Positions 29,397 through 37,001 of a DNA stretch of 56,829 nt are shown here, one piece after another. The notes under the pieces are model-generated. The model saw only the letters and a program-made list of their open reading frames with translations. It searched no databases and was not told the DNA's origin. Where the stretch lies: positions 1 through 56,829 of the forward strand of contig JAFXMP010000171.1 in NCBI GenBank assembly GCA_017530275.1. Direction: 5' to 3'. Source of the stretch: Clostridia bacterium (lineage in GTDB: Bacteria; Bacillota_A; Clostridia; Christensenellales; Aristaeellaceae). Within the stretch, counting starts at the first letter, position 1; every line of letters starts with the position of its first letter. Made by a program: the position numbers and the translations under genes.

Positions 29397-30212
29397 ATGG
29401 GAGATAAAACGAAAATCGACTGGTGCGACGCAACCTGGAACCCGGTAACGGGCTGCCTGCATGGGTGCGAATACTGCTACGCCAGGGGAATTGCGAAGAG
29501 GTTTGGAGGCCATTGGGATGAGGAAGCTCTCCGAAGCCGTGGCGGAAATGGAGAGAATCACGATCTCAAAAAGCCGATGCTGAGGCATACGACCGGGAAA
29601 AACCGGGACAAAAGCGTCCATTCCGTCGTTGCTCCGTACCCGTATTGCTTTGATCCGACCTTCCACCGCTACAAGCTGAGCGAACCCGCTTCTTGGGAGA
29701 AACCGCGCACGATTTTCGTCTGCTCCATGGCAGACTTGTTCGGCGAATGGGTGCCGGTCGAATGGATCGAAGAGGTTTTCGGTGCCTGCATAGCTGCTCC
29801 TCAGCACCGTTACCTGTTCCTTACAAAGAATCCGCATAGGTATGTCAGGCTTGCGATGGACGGGATGCTCCCGGACGAGGAAAACTTCTGGTATGGCACG
29901 ACAACGACGACACCGGATGACAGCGCGTTCTTCCACACAGGGAGAAACACATTCGTTTCGATCGAACCGATCCTCGAAGCGTTCATCGAACCCGGAAACG
30001 ACGGAACGGTTGAAAAAATCAAATGGATAATCGTCGGGGCGGAAACTGGAAACCGGACCGGGAGAGTCGTTCCGAAGAAGGAATGGATCGACAACATCGC
30101 ATTGGAGTGTGAGAAGCGTAGGAAACCGATCTTCATGAAAGAGTCGCTCAGAGAACTCATGGGCGACGATTTCGTACAGGAATTTCCATGGGGGTTCCGA
30201 TCCAATGGATAA
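29397..30212 (+). CDS. DUF5131 (phage Gp37/Gp68-type) protein
   Basis: 271 residues, ATG behind GAAGGAGGA. Begins with the family signature IDWCDATWNPVTGC followed by LHGCEYCYAR: C20, C24 and C27 form the CxxxCxxC cluster motif of radical-SAM-like enzymes. Further family strings are FVCSMADLFGEWVP, FLTKNP, SIEPIL and WIIVGAETG. Widespread in phages and mobile elements; the reaction is unknown. In this early operon it may act in nucleotide or nucleic-acid metabolism. Confidence 0.9.
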   Translation: MGDKTKIDWCDATWNPVTGCLHGCEYCYARGIAKRFGGHWDEEALRSRGGNGENHDLKKPMLRHTTGKNRDKSVHSVVAPYPYCFDPTFHRYKLSEPASWEKPRTIFVCSMADLFGEWVPVEWIEEVFGACIAAPQHRYLFLTKNPHRYVRLAMDGMLPDEENFWYGTTTTTPDDSAFFHTGRNTFVSIEPILEAFIEPGNDGTVEKIKWIIVGAETGNRTGRVVPKKEWIDNIALECEKRRKPIFMKESLRELMGDDFVQEFPWGFRSNG

Positions 30213-30315
30213 GACACAGGAAAGGTTCTTCGCTGAGCACCACATGAAGAAATATGAGGGTATGGGAGGGAATCGATCCACCCACGGAAGAGCAGAGAAA
30301 GGCGGTGAAGTGGGA

Positions 30316-30726
30316 ATGACGGAATTGGAAAAAGTGCTGAACGGGATAGAAGAAGTAAGAAAAAGCGGAATCCAATGCCCGTTAGAAAATGTCGAGCCTC
30401 GTAGGTGCTCTCACTTTCCTGAAAAGCTGATCGATGACATTGTTTCCTTGCTGAAAGCGCAGGAGCCCAGGGTGATGATGCTTACAGAAGCTTTTGATGC
30501 AGAAGTCGCATGGCTGGAAAGGTATGCAAACCCGGATGACGGCGTTGAGCCAATCATTCAGCCCGTTATCATTAGGTATTATGAAAATGGATATTGGCAA
30601 TGCTTGATTGAGCAGGACGAAAGCGCTGATTTGTCTTTGTTTTTAGATGGTTTTGGAACGGAATTTCGCTTCTGGACTTCCCGGCCCACGGACGAACAAA
30701 GGGAGGCGACATCATGGGTTACATGA
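30316..30726 (+). CDS. Conserved small early protein (LLKAQEPRV type)
   Basis: 136 residues from ATG 30316; an upstream in-frame ATG at 30205 would add 37 residues. I prefer 30316 because MTELEKVLNGIEEVRKSG is the usual beginning of this protein type, which shares C-rich LENVEPRRCSHF and LLKAQEPRVMMLTEAF. Commonly found in several diverged copies in clostridial phages. Function unknown. Confidence 0.7.
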   Translation: MTELEKVLNGIEEVRKSGIQCPLENVEPRRCSHFPEKLIDDIVSLLKAQEPRVMMLTEAFDAEVAWLERYANPDDGVEPIIQPVIIRYYENGYWQCLIEQDESADLSLFLDGFGTEFRFWTSRPTDEQREATSWVT

Positions 30727-30902
30727 ACAATAAGACAGGCGAACTCAAAGACGAAAAGATCGTCAAGGATATTCTGCGGGCGGCCGATCTGTACCAGGAC
30801 GGGTGCATTGCCGAAATTCAATCCATCCTCAAAGGCATTGTCAAAGCCATTGATGATTTCGAGGAAGTGCATGACAAGAAGATGCGCTCCGGGAGGTCGT
30901 AA
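30714..30902 (+). CDS. Small helical hypothetical protein
   Basis: 62 residues, ATG behind AAGGGAGGC. Helical (EIQSILKGIVKAIDDFEEVHD), basic end. Overlaps the previous gene by 13 bases. Confidence 0.6.
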   Translation: MGYMNNKTGELKDEKIVKDILRAADLYQDGCIAEIQSILKGIVKAIDDFEEVHDKKMRSGRS

Positions 30903-30903
30903 A

Positions 30904-31041
30904 ATGGGGAAAATGATCTGCACAAAAGAAGCACGAGAACATTGCGATTTTGCTTTCATGTGTGAGGAAAACGCAGAAGTGGACGATCAAAGCGAGTGCG
31001 CTGATTTGATCGTCAAGCTGGAGAAGGTGAATCAGGAATGA
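30904..31041 (+). CDS. Very small cysteine-containing protein
   Basis: 45 residues (MGKMICTKEAREHCDFAF...KLEKVNQE) with four cysteines (CTKEAREHC, CEENAEV, C), perhaps a small zinc site. ATG behind GGGAGGTC; overlaps the next gene by ATGA. Confidence 0.55.
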   Translation: MGKMICTKEAREHCDFAFMCEENAEVDDQSECADLIVKLEKVNQE

Positions 31042-31181
31042 CTATCGCAAAAGCCGTGAAGCTGTTGAAAGAGTATCATAAACAGGCCGAGGAATCGAAC
31101 AAAGCCCGGCCCGGTTTCATCAAGAATCCCGTTGCCTGGGCCTTGTATCAGGTCTGGCGTGAAGCGGACAAGGGGCGGTGA
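31038..31181 (+). CDS. Very small helical protein
   Basis: 47 residues (MTIAKAVKLLKEYHKQ...WREADKGR). Conserved-looking ending NPVAWALYQVWREAD, which I have seen in clostridial phage miniproteins. Unknown role. Confidence 0.6.
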   Translation: MTIAKAVKLLKEYHKQAEESNKARPGFIKNPVAWALYQVWREADKGR

Positions 31182-31187
31182 TAGTTG

Positions 31188-31439
31188 ATGAGGCTATGCC
31201 ATGTGACCGACATATATGTCGGGAACAAAACCGATGATCTGGTGCAGTTAAAAACCATCGACGAGCAGATCAGGGATTGCCTGGAGGAAGAAGCCCGCCT
31301 GCAATCCCGTCTGGCTGTCCTACAAACGGACTATATCACCGTAAAGAGCGAGATCGAAAAGAAGTTGCTCGGCGTGATCGAGAAAAGGAAGCAACTGCAG
31401 TTGGAGAAGGGAAAGGGGGCTGACCCGTGGAAAAAGTGA
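31188..31439 (+). CDS. Coiled-coil small protein
   Basis: 83 residues, ATG 31188 (TTG 31185 possible). After a short strand the rest is a coiled coil (IDEQIRDCLEEEARLQSRLA and on to KRKQLQLEKG). Overlaps the ASCH-type gene by 13 bases. Confidence 0.6.
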   Translation: MRLCHVTDIYVGNKTDDLVQLKTIDEQIRDCLEEEARLQSRLAVLQTDYITVKSEIEKKLLGVIEKRKQLQLEKGKGADPWKK

Positions 31440-32107
31440 CCTATAAGCCCATTCTGTTCAACACCCCGATGGTGCAGGCAATCGACGAAGGAAGAAAAAC
31501 CCATACCAGGAGATTGGTCAAGGGTTTCATTGAGGGGCAAATCCCTCATAGCGGGCACCCGCACCCTGATCTGTTCGACCTTGGGATGTGGGAATTTCTG
31601 TGTGGCGGTCAGGTTTACGGCGGCCCAGCGGATTTCTATGTCAATATCAAGGCCCCGTATAAGACCGGCGATATTCTGTGGGTCAGGGAAACGTGGACAG
31701 AAGACGGACAAAATTTCTATTATCGAGCAGATTTTGAGAGTGACTGGCTTGATCCGTGCGAAACTCTCAGCGGCGGATACCCAATATATTGCAGCTACCA
31801 TCCAGGCTGTGAAGGGTGCATGAGAGAAAAACAGCGTATTCATTGGCGACCCAGCATTCACATGCCGAAGGAAGCGGCCCGCATCTTCCTCAAGGTGGTC
31901 AATGTACGGGCGCATCGGCTTATTGAGATCAGCAGGGAGGACGCAATCAAAGAGGGCGCCAACCCCGCCGCAGCGGTCGAGAATTTCATAGCGATATGGA
32001 ATGACACCGTTAAAAAGGAAGACCTCCCCCGCTCCGGGTGGGACGCGAACCCGTGGGTGTGGGTGATCGAATTTGAGAGGATCGAAAAACCGGAGGGGTG
32101 GAAATGA
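31427..32107 (+). CDS. ASCH-domain-like phage protein
   Basis: 226 residues, GTG start behind AAGGGGGC. Signature strings of the phage ASCH group: KPILFNTPMVQAIDEGRKTHTRR at the start, GDILWVRETWTE, then WRPSIHMPKEAARIFLKV. ASCH domains resemble PUA folds and bind RNA or nucleotides, so a role in RNA handling during infection is a fair guess. Confidence 0.85.
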   Translation: MEKVTYKPILFNTPMVQAIDEGRKTHTRRLVKGFIEGQIPHSGHPHPDLFDLGMWEFLCGGQVYGGPADFYVNIKAPYKTGDILWVRETWTEDGQNFYYRADFESDWLDPCETLSGGYPIYCSYHPGCEGCMREKQRIHWRPSIHMPKEAARIFLKVVNVRAHRLIEISREDAIKEGANPAAAVENFIAIWNDTVKKEDLPRSGWDANPWVWVIEFERIEKPEGWK

Positions 32108-32343
32108 AAAAGAAACGCAATTATGCAGACAGAAAGCCTCGCATGTGTGACCCTGGCATGTGCGATCATTGCATCTATGTTGGCGGAGGGGATTTCGTCT
32201 GCGACAAGTATCCGGATCAAAAAGGAAATCCGATGGTCCTGGTGGTTGAGGATTGGCAGCCAAACGAAAACAACCTTCTATGCTGCAAAAAGGAAGGTCT
32301 TTCGTCAGGAGGACGCCATGAAAAAGCGAACGTACACATGTGA
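32104..32343 (+). CDS. Small cysteine-rich protein
   Basis: 79 residues from ATG 32104 with GGAGGGG before it. Cysteines in MCDPGMCDHCIYV, VCDKY and LLCCKK suggest a zinc site. Overlaps the next gene by 26 bases. Confidence 0.6.
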   Translation: MKKKRNYADRKPRMCDPGMCDHCIYVGGGDFVCDKYPDQKGNPMVLVVEDWQPNENNLLCCKKEGLSSGGRHEKANVHM

Positions 32344-32536
32344 TATCTGCGGGCAAAATGCTGACGGGTATGCCGTCAAAAGGATCAGCATCAAAGAGGC
32401 TGGATCGGGCAAAGGGATCAATTTCGTCAAGAGGAAAATCGATGTTTGCAATACCTGTGTGGACAGCATCCGAAATATGGTCACCGCTGAAAACCGAAGA
32501 CTTGCAAATCAATCCATAAAAAGCCAAATTCTATAA
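32318..32536 (+). CDS. Small zinc-finger protein
   Basis: 72 residues, ATG behind CAGGAGGAC. CDICG at the start and CNTC near residue 44 make a four-cysteine site; basic overall. Likely nucleic-acid binding. Confidence 0.65.
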   Translation: MKKRTYTCDICGQNADGYAVKRISIKEAGSGKGINFVKRKIDVCNTCVDSIRNMVTAENRRLANQSIKSQIL

Positions 32537-32552
32537 GACGGAGGGAATCAGA

Positions 32553-32933
32553 ATGGATATAACGCTCAATCAGTATCAGCAATTGGCCCAGCGCACGAGC
32601 AGAAAAGACCTCTCACCAGACGATCATGTATTCAACGGCATGCTCGGCCTGGCAGGGGAAGCCGGCGAGTGTTGTGATCTGGTCAAGAAATGTTTCTACC
32701 AGGATGGCAGGGAAATCAGAGAAGCGCTCAATGATGAGCTGGGCGATGTACTCTGGTATGTGGCGGAGGCGGCCTCCGGCCTGGGCCTCACCATGGAGGA
32801 AATCGCGCAGCATAATATCCAAAAGCTCAAAGAACGATATCCGGATGGGTTTGATCCTCAAAAATCGCTTCACAGGCAGGAGGCACAGCCACATGAAAAC
32901 GCTGGAAAAGTGGAAGAAACGCAAGGAACTTGA
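32553..32933 (+). CDS. MazG-like nucleoside triphosphate pyrophosphohydrolase
   Basis: 126 residues, ATG behind CGGAGGGA. The family core is clear: GLAGEAGECCDLVKKC with ExxE, then LNDELGDVLWYVAEAA with ExxD, the magnesium-binding residues. Such enzymes remove non-canonical nucleoside triphosphates; in phages they may adjust alarmone or nucleotide pools. Confidence 0.92.
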   Translation: MDITLNQYQQLAQRTSRKDLSPDDHVFNGMLGLAGEAGECCDLVKKCFYQDGREIREALNDELGDVLWYVAEAASGLGLTMEEIAQHNIQKLKERYPDGFDPQKSLHRQEAQPHENAGKVEETQGT

Positions 32934-33258
32934 TAAGGTGTTCCAGGCGTTCAAGGCGGGATCCATCAAAAGGGATGATCTCACGGCGGAGCAGCACCGA
33001 TATATTCAGGATCGGTTTTCCCGGCAAATCAAGCGCACAAGGGCCAGGATGCGCATTGAAGGGAAAATAAGCATGGCCCTGCTCGACGTCTTTGTAAAGC
33101 CCTTCAATTATCCCAAGAAACCATTACCGATATCCTGGAGCACGGATTTCGGGGATGAAGTCTATTATCCACATTGCCCGGCCTGCGGGGAACCTGCCTA
33201 TCGAAAAACGCACTGCGTTTTCTGCGGCAGAAGGTTCATTTGGGAGGATCAGCAATAA
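32893..33258 (+). CDS. Hypothetical protein with C-terminal zinc ribbon
   Basis: 121 residues, ATG behind AGGAGGCAC, overlapping the MazG-like gene by 41 bases. Basic helical N-terminus (KTLEKWKKRKELDKVFQAF), C-terminal zinc ribbon CPACG and CVFCG. Possible nucleic-acid binder. Confidence 0.65.
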   Translation: MKTLEKWKKRKELDKVFQAFKAGSIKRDDLTAEQHRYIQDRFSRQIKRTRARMRIEGKISMALLDVFVKPFNYPKKPLPISWSTDFGDEVYYPHCPACGEPAYRKTHCVFCGRRFIWEDQQ

Positions 33259-33358
33259 AATAAGGAACCGGCACGGCAATGCTGGTTCCTTCCGTTCATG
33301 GCTCCTTGCGGCAGCCAACCTCAGCCCCATTATAACAAATAATCAAGGAGGCCGCAAG

Positions 33359-33856
33359 ATGACGTCGGATCAGGTTGATAAGATGCTGGAAGACTATAAC
33401 CGCTGCAGGTCAAGGGCTACGCACATCAAAAACCAATTGGCGATCATGGAGCGGCAGCTTCAAATGGAAAAATCAAAAGCCATGGAGGAAGATGCGCTCC
33501 ATGCCCAAAGCTATGACGCTTCCCCGCACGGAAATGGGCCAGGCAATCCCACGGAAAGCCTGGTGCTCCGGTATCTGTCAGGGTATGTGCCCAAATACAT
33601 CAAGGATTTGCAGGAGGATGTTGACAAGGTCCGGGATGAACTCTATGAGGCAGAAATGGTCATCAAGTTTGTGGATGGGTGGATGATCGGGCTCACGGAC
33701 AGGGAAAAGTTTGTCATCCTGCATCATGTCATATCATCCGAAACGTGGGTGGAGGTGCTGGATCAGTACGAAGATAAATTCGGGCAGTTTGGAAAAGAGG
33801 GTCTCCGAAAGATCAAGAAAAGGGCACTCAACAAGATATATGAAGCCGCCGAGTGA
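33359..33856 (+). CDS. Probable late transcription activator (ArpU/RinA-type)
   Basis: 165 residues, ATG behind CAAGGAGGC. Helical first part, and a C-terminal sigma-region-4-like helix-turn-helix (LTDREKFVILHHVISSETW, then FGKEGLRKIKKRALNKI). Proteins of this build at the end of early regions of Firmicute phages switch on late genes. The direct repeats and extended -10 site just downstream are its expected target. Confidence 0.75.
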   Translation: MTSDQVDKMLEDYNRCRSRATHIKNQLAIMERQLQMEKSKAMEEDALHAQSYDASPHGNGPGNPTESLVLRYLSGYVPKYIKDLQEDVDKVRDELYEAEMVIKFVDGWMIGLTDREKFVILHHVISSETWVEVLDQYEDKFGQFGKEGLRKIKKRALNKIYEAAE

Positions 33857-33873
33857 TCTGGGCTTCTTTTTTT
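33842..33873 (+). terminator. Intrinsic terminator of the early operon
   Basis: Stem GAAGCC/GGCTTC overlapping the activator stop codon, followed by seven T. Confidence 0.8.
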
Positions 33874-33903
33874 GAGATAATCTTGAGATAGTCTTAAGAC
33901 TAT
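33872..33903. repeat. Tandem 11-bp repeat and 16-bp palindrome
   Basis: TTGAGATAATC and TTGAGATAGTC in tandem (33872-33893), running into the perfect palindrome ATAGTCTTAAGACTAT (33888-33903). Looks like a protein-binding site. Confidence 0.7.
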
Positions 33904-33940
33904 TTGAAACTTCTTCGCAAAAAATCATGGCAACGACGGA

Positions 33941-33981
33941 TTTTACCAGGTTTGTACCAGGTTTTTACCACCCTTTTACCT
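33941..33981 (+). repeat. Four TTTTACC-type direct repeats upstream of late promoter
   Basis: TTTTACCAGG, TTTGTACCAGG, TTTTTACCACC and CTTTTACC follow each other with an 11-12 bp period, one turn of the helix, centred about 50 bp before the predicted late start. Confidence 0.7.
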
Positions 33982-34001
33982 TCCCAAGCGGTTTTGGATG
34001 T

Positions 34002-34009
34002 GGTAATAT
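34002..34009 (+). promoter_or_regulatory. Extended -10 late promoter candidate
   Basis: TGGTAATAT (34001-34009), an extended -10 site without a -35 box, as expected for an activator-dependent promoter. The start would be near 34016, with a 168-nt leader to the first late gene. Confidence 0.5.
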
Positions 34010-34025
34010 AGTACCATCGCAAAGG

Positions 34026-34062
34026 CACCGGGAAGCCTGGTCAACTTCCCCGGTGTTATTTT
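34026..34062 (+). terminator. Leader terminator just after late promoter
   Basis: CACCGGGAAG (34026-34035) with CTTCCCCGGTG (34045-34055), one bulge, followed by TTATTTTTAT. Placed 10 bases after the predicted late start. Two further hairpins follow: CGCAC/GTGCG near 34080 and GATTCGG (34106) with CCGAATC (34128). Confidence 0.75.
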
Positions 34063-34183
34063 TATGCGATATTTGGAAGCGCACGTTTTTTGTGCGGGAT
34101 TTATAGATTCGGACTTTTAAGGTTTCCCCGAATCGCCTCCGGCGTTGGTGGGGACGTTGGATGCATAAGAAGGAGGCAGCATC

Positions 34184-34735
34184 ATGCAGGAGCTTTTCAG
34201 AGAAGCACAGTACAGGCTTGTAAAACTGGAGGACATGCACCCGGCTCCATACAATCCCAGGTTCGATTTGCAGCCGGGGGATATTGCCTACGACAATCTC
34301 AAAAAATCCATCGTCGGCAACGGCCTCCTTCAACCTCTTGTCTACAACCCCATTACGGGAAATATTGTCGGCGGAAACCAGAGATACAAGATTCTGCTCG
34401 ATATAGGCGCAACAGAGGTTGTTTGTGCCTGCATGGAATATCAAACCATCGAGGACGAAATGGCGGCCGCAATCGCGCTCAATAAGGCGCAGGGACGATG
34501 GGAAAACGCCCTGCTCATCCAGTTATTCGACCAACTGGACAAAGCCAATCTGGACTATGGGGCCATGGGTTTTGACGAAGACGAGGTTGCGCATCTCTAT
34601 TCCGGTTTGGAGGATCTGGAGGATACGGATGTTTTCGACTTCGACAAAGAGCCAGAAAAGAAGCCTCTCATGGTCAAGTGCCCCTGCTGTGGAAAGAAGT
34701 TTGAGGAGCGTGAAAACCGTGTCACAGATCAATGA
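34184..34735 (+). CDS. ParB/sulfiredoxin-fold protein with zinc ribbon, copy 1
   Basis: 183 residues, ATG behind AAGGAGGC. N-terminal ParB-like domain: HPAPYNPRFDLQPG, LQPLVYNPITGNIVGGNQRYK, and AIALNKAQGRWE. The C-terminus ends in a zinc ribbon CPCCGKKFEE. ParB-fold proteins can be CTPases, nucleases or DNA-binding adaptors; the GGNQR motif replaces GGHRR. First late-region gene and paralogue of the next. Role unknown; the neighbours suggest DNA modification. Confidence 0.85.
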   Translation: MQELFREAQYRLVKLEDMHPAPYNPRFDLQPGDIAYDNLKKSIVGNGLLQPLVYNPITGNIVGGNQRYKILLDIGATEVVCACMEYQTIEDEMAAAIALNKAQGRWENALLIQLFDQLDKANLDYGAMGFDEDEVAHLYSGLEDLEDTDVFDFDKEPEKKPLMVKCPCCGKKFEERENRVTDQ

Positions 34736-35279
34736 ACAGATCCTTGCCGATATTCTCTCCGCGGCGACCTATGAGCGCATCAGCCTGGATATTATCAAGC
34801 CGGCGCCTTATAACCCCCGCGTCGATCTCACACCCGAGGATCCCGAATATCAGCGCATCAAGCGTTCCATTATCGACCATGGCATGGTCCAGCCAATCGT
34901 CTACAATCAGCAGACAGGCAACGCGGTTGGTGGTAATCAGCGCTTGAAAATCCTCAAAGAGCTCGGCATAAAAGACGCCGTATGCGCTGTTGTCAGGATG
35001 CCCCTCATACGGGAAATGGAAGCCTCCGTCGCCCTCAACAAGCTGGGAAATCTCTGGAACCGTGAACAACTCCGGGAAATCATGCTCCAGATGAAAGAAA
35101 ACGACTACGACGTAACCCGCACAGCCTTCGACCAAGCAGAAATTGACAGCATCACGCAAGACCTCAATATCACCGTCAGCGGCTTTTTCGAGGATCAGGA
35201 TCAAGAAGAAACGCAGCAAAAGGAGAAGCCTGTTCACCAATACAAATGCCCGTACTGCGGGGAAGTATTCACCAAGTAA
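34719..35279 (+). CDS. ParB/sulfiredoxin-fold protein with zinc ribbon, copy 2
   Basis: 186 residues, GTG start at 34719 with GAGGAG 10 bases before; overlaps copy 1 by 17 bases. Same plan: KPAPYNPRVDLTPEDPEY, VQPIVYNQQTGNAVGGNQRL, VALNKLGNLWN, C-terminal ribbon CPYCGEVF. Tandem duplication of copy 1 followed by divergence; the two may form a heterodimer. Confidence 0.85.
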   Translation: MSQINEQILADILSAATYERISLDIIKPAPYNPRVDLTPEDPEYQRIKRSIIDHGMVQPIVYNQQTGNAVGGNQRLKILKELGIKDAVCAVVRMPLIREMEASVALNKLGNLWNREQLREIMLQMKENDYDVTRTAFDQAEIDSITQDLNITVSGFFEDQDQEETQQKEKPVHQYKCPYCGEVFTK

Positions 35280-35300
35280 GGCATCAACGGAGGTGGCCTC

Positions 35301-36179
35301 ATGCTGGGCGATAATATCAAAGTCCATTTTGCGGGCTCGGAGCAGATCGATTTTTCCATGGTCGCCAGCAAGGCGGGGGTCAACTATTTTTTGTACACCT
35401 GCTTTCCCTTCATTTCGGATCAATTCGGAATCAAGGGATACCCAATCACCTGCAAAACGCTATTCCCGCCTGCGGAAATTGAAAAATTCGCAAAACACAG
35501 CATCATGGATTCCGGCCTCTTTACCCTCATGTTCGGCGCCCACAAGGGAAAACGGGACAAGGAATTTCTGCTCAAATGGCAGTATGCCATGATCGATTTT
35601 GTGAAAACAAACAATATCAAATCGGCCTGTGTCGAGTGCGACTGTCAAAAGGTACTTGGCGTGGAAGAAGCATGGTTATTCCGCCGCATATTCCGAGAGG
35701 CCGTGCCCAATCAGATCATCAATGTTTTTCACTACGAGGACGGCCATTCCGGCCTGGATCGCCTCATTGAGTTTTCGTCCTATATCGCAATCAGCGTTCC
35801 GGAGCTCCGCATTGTAAAGCCCAAAACCTACAAGGAAGACGTATACCGCCTGGCATCCTACGTCAAAAACAAAAAGCCGGAAATCAAGATTCACCTGCTG
35901 GGATGCACGGAGGTCAAGATGCTGCAGCGCTGCAATTTTTGCACCACGGCAGATAGCACGGCCTGGCAATCGGTCAATCGCTTCGGCCATATTCTTGGAA
36001 TCCGCACGAGGATCGTCAGACCGGAAGTAAAAGAAAGATGCGCCTGGGCAGTCAGGGAAATGATGGCCCGGTGTGGCATTGAGGAAACCGAAAAACGCAT
36101 GGACTACTACTCCAATTATTATATTTCCGCATGGCTCCATAAGCGGGAATATGAAAAGTATGCGGGTAGTCAGGATTGA
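35301..36179 (+). CDS. TGT/DpdA-like guanine transglycosylase
   Basis: 292 residues, ATG behind GGAGGTGG. Resembles phage DpdA-type relatives of tRNA-guanine transglycosylase: IMDSGLFTLMFG (Asp70, substrate pocket), VECDCQKVLG (111-120), ISVPELR, HLLGCTE (198-204, in place of the GGLAVGE loop), and CNFC followed by ADSTAW (Asp218, likely nucleophile). Such enzymes replace guanine by a 7-deazaguanine base, DpdA doing so in DNA. The transporter encoded next could supply the base. No queuosine-synthesis gene is present, which fits salvage. DNA rather than tRNA as target is inferred. Confidence 0.72.
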   Translation: MLGDNIKVHFAGSEQIDFSMVASKAGVNYFLYTCFPFISDQFGIKGYPITCKTLFPPAEIEKFAKHSIMDSGLFTLMFGAHKGKRDKEFLLKWQYAMIDFVKTNNIKSACVECDCQKVLGVEEAWLFRRIFREAVPNQIINVFHYEDGHSGLDRLIEFSSYIAISVPELRIVKPKTYKEDVYRLASYVKNKKPEIKIHLLGCTEVKMLQRCNFCTTADSTAWQSVNRFGHILGIRTRIVRPEVKERCAWAVREMMARCGIEETEKRMDYYSNYYISAWLHKREYEKYAGSQD

Positions 36180-36180
36180 A

Positions 36181-36311
36181 GGGAGGCGAGAGCCATGAAG
36201 AAAACCTTTTAGCTGCCATGCAGCGTCACCATACCCAGCGCGGTTTCTCCCTGAAACTGCAATGTGAGGCCCAAGGGCCGAAACACAAAACGAAAAGGAG
36301 ATAACATCTGT
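36181..36311 (+). promoter_or_regulatory. Transporter leader with mini-ORF and hairpins
   Basis: 131 bases without a normal gene. Holds a five-codon frame MKKTF with its own GGGAGG site (ATG 36195), a small hairpin GCTG/CAGC just after it, GGCCC/GGGCC near 36269, and a possible long pairing of AAAACC with GGTTT. A preQ1-class riboswitch would be expected here biologically, but I could not match any preQ1 consensus. Confidence 0.4.
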
Positions 36312-37001
36312 ATGAATCATCTGTATCTGCTCATTGAAATCGTTGCAGCCTTTACCCTTCTCCTGCTGGCAAAAAAGTTCTTTGGCAAAGCCGGCGTCCT
36401 GGCATGGATCGCCATTGCCACCATCTTTGCCAACATCTTTGAGGCGAAGAACATTCAACTGTTCGGCCTCGAGCTGGCAGCCGGCCACGTCATGTTCGGA
36501 AGCGTATTCCTGGCAACCGACGTCCTCAGTGAATACTACGGCAAAAAGGCCGCAAAAACCGGGGTCTGGATGGGCCTGGCGGCTGATATTGCCTTGATCG
36601 CTTGCACGCAGATTTGCCGCCTCTACGCTCCGTCTATGGCCGATTCCGCCGACCCGGCCATTCAGCGCCTTTTTACCATGTCCCTTAGAATAACGGCGGC
36701 CAGCGCGGTCATGTTCTTCATATCCAACTGGTGTGACGTTCTGCTCTTTGCCAAAATCCGGGAGCTCACCAACGGCAGGTATTTGTGGCTACGCAACAAT
36801 GTAGCCACCATCCTCTGCAATTGCCTTGAGAATTTTATGTTTTACTTCCTGGCATTTTATCCCACTTTCAGCGGCGCCCAGATTCTTAGCATGGGCCTGG
36901 CAACATGCCTCCTGGAAGCGGTCATCGGGATATGCGATACGCCATTCCTCTATCTGGCAAAGATATGCAGGCACGGGGATGAATTGGAGGATGCAAGGTG
37001 A
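36312..37001 (+). CDS. Queuosine-precursor transporter (YhhQ/VUT family)
   Basis: 229 residues, ATG 36312 with AAAGGAG 11 bases before. Six hydrophobic segments and strings typical of YhhQ: NIFEAKNIQLFGLELAAGHV, FLATDVLSEYYGKKAAKTGV, and the membrane helix around NVATILCNCLENFMFYF. Members import queuosine precursors (preQ0, preQ1 or queuine). Beside the transglycosylase it would feed base modification. Confidence 0.88.
   Translation: MNHLYLLIEIVAAFTLLLLAKKFFGKAGVLAWIAIATIFANIFEAKNIQLFGLELAAGHVMFGSVFLATDVLSEYYGKKAAKTGVWMGLAADIALIACTQICRLYAPSMADSADPAIQRLFTMSLRITAASAVMFFISNWCDVLLFAKIRELTNGRYLWLRNNVATILCNCLENFMFYFLAFYPTFSGAQILSMGLATCLLEAVIGICDTPFLYLAKICRHGDELEDAR

Noticed and set aside
30205..30315. 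Upstream start of the gene ending at 30726
   Set aside because: No good ribosome site, and the extra 37 residues are unlike the usual beginning of this protein type; kept as an alternative only.
36181..36311. Classic preQ1-I riboswitch before the transporter
   Set aside because: No stem with the expected loop and A-rich tail could be built; left as an open question among the findings.
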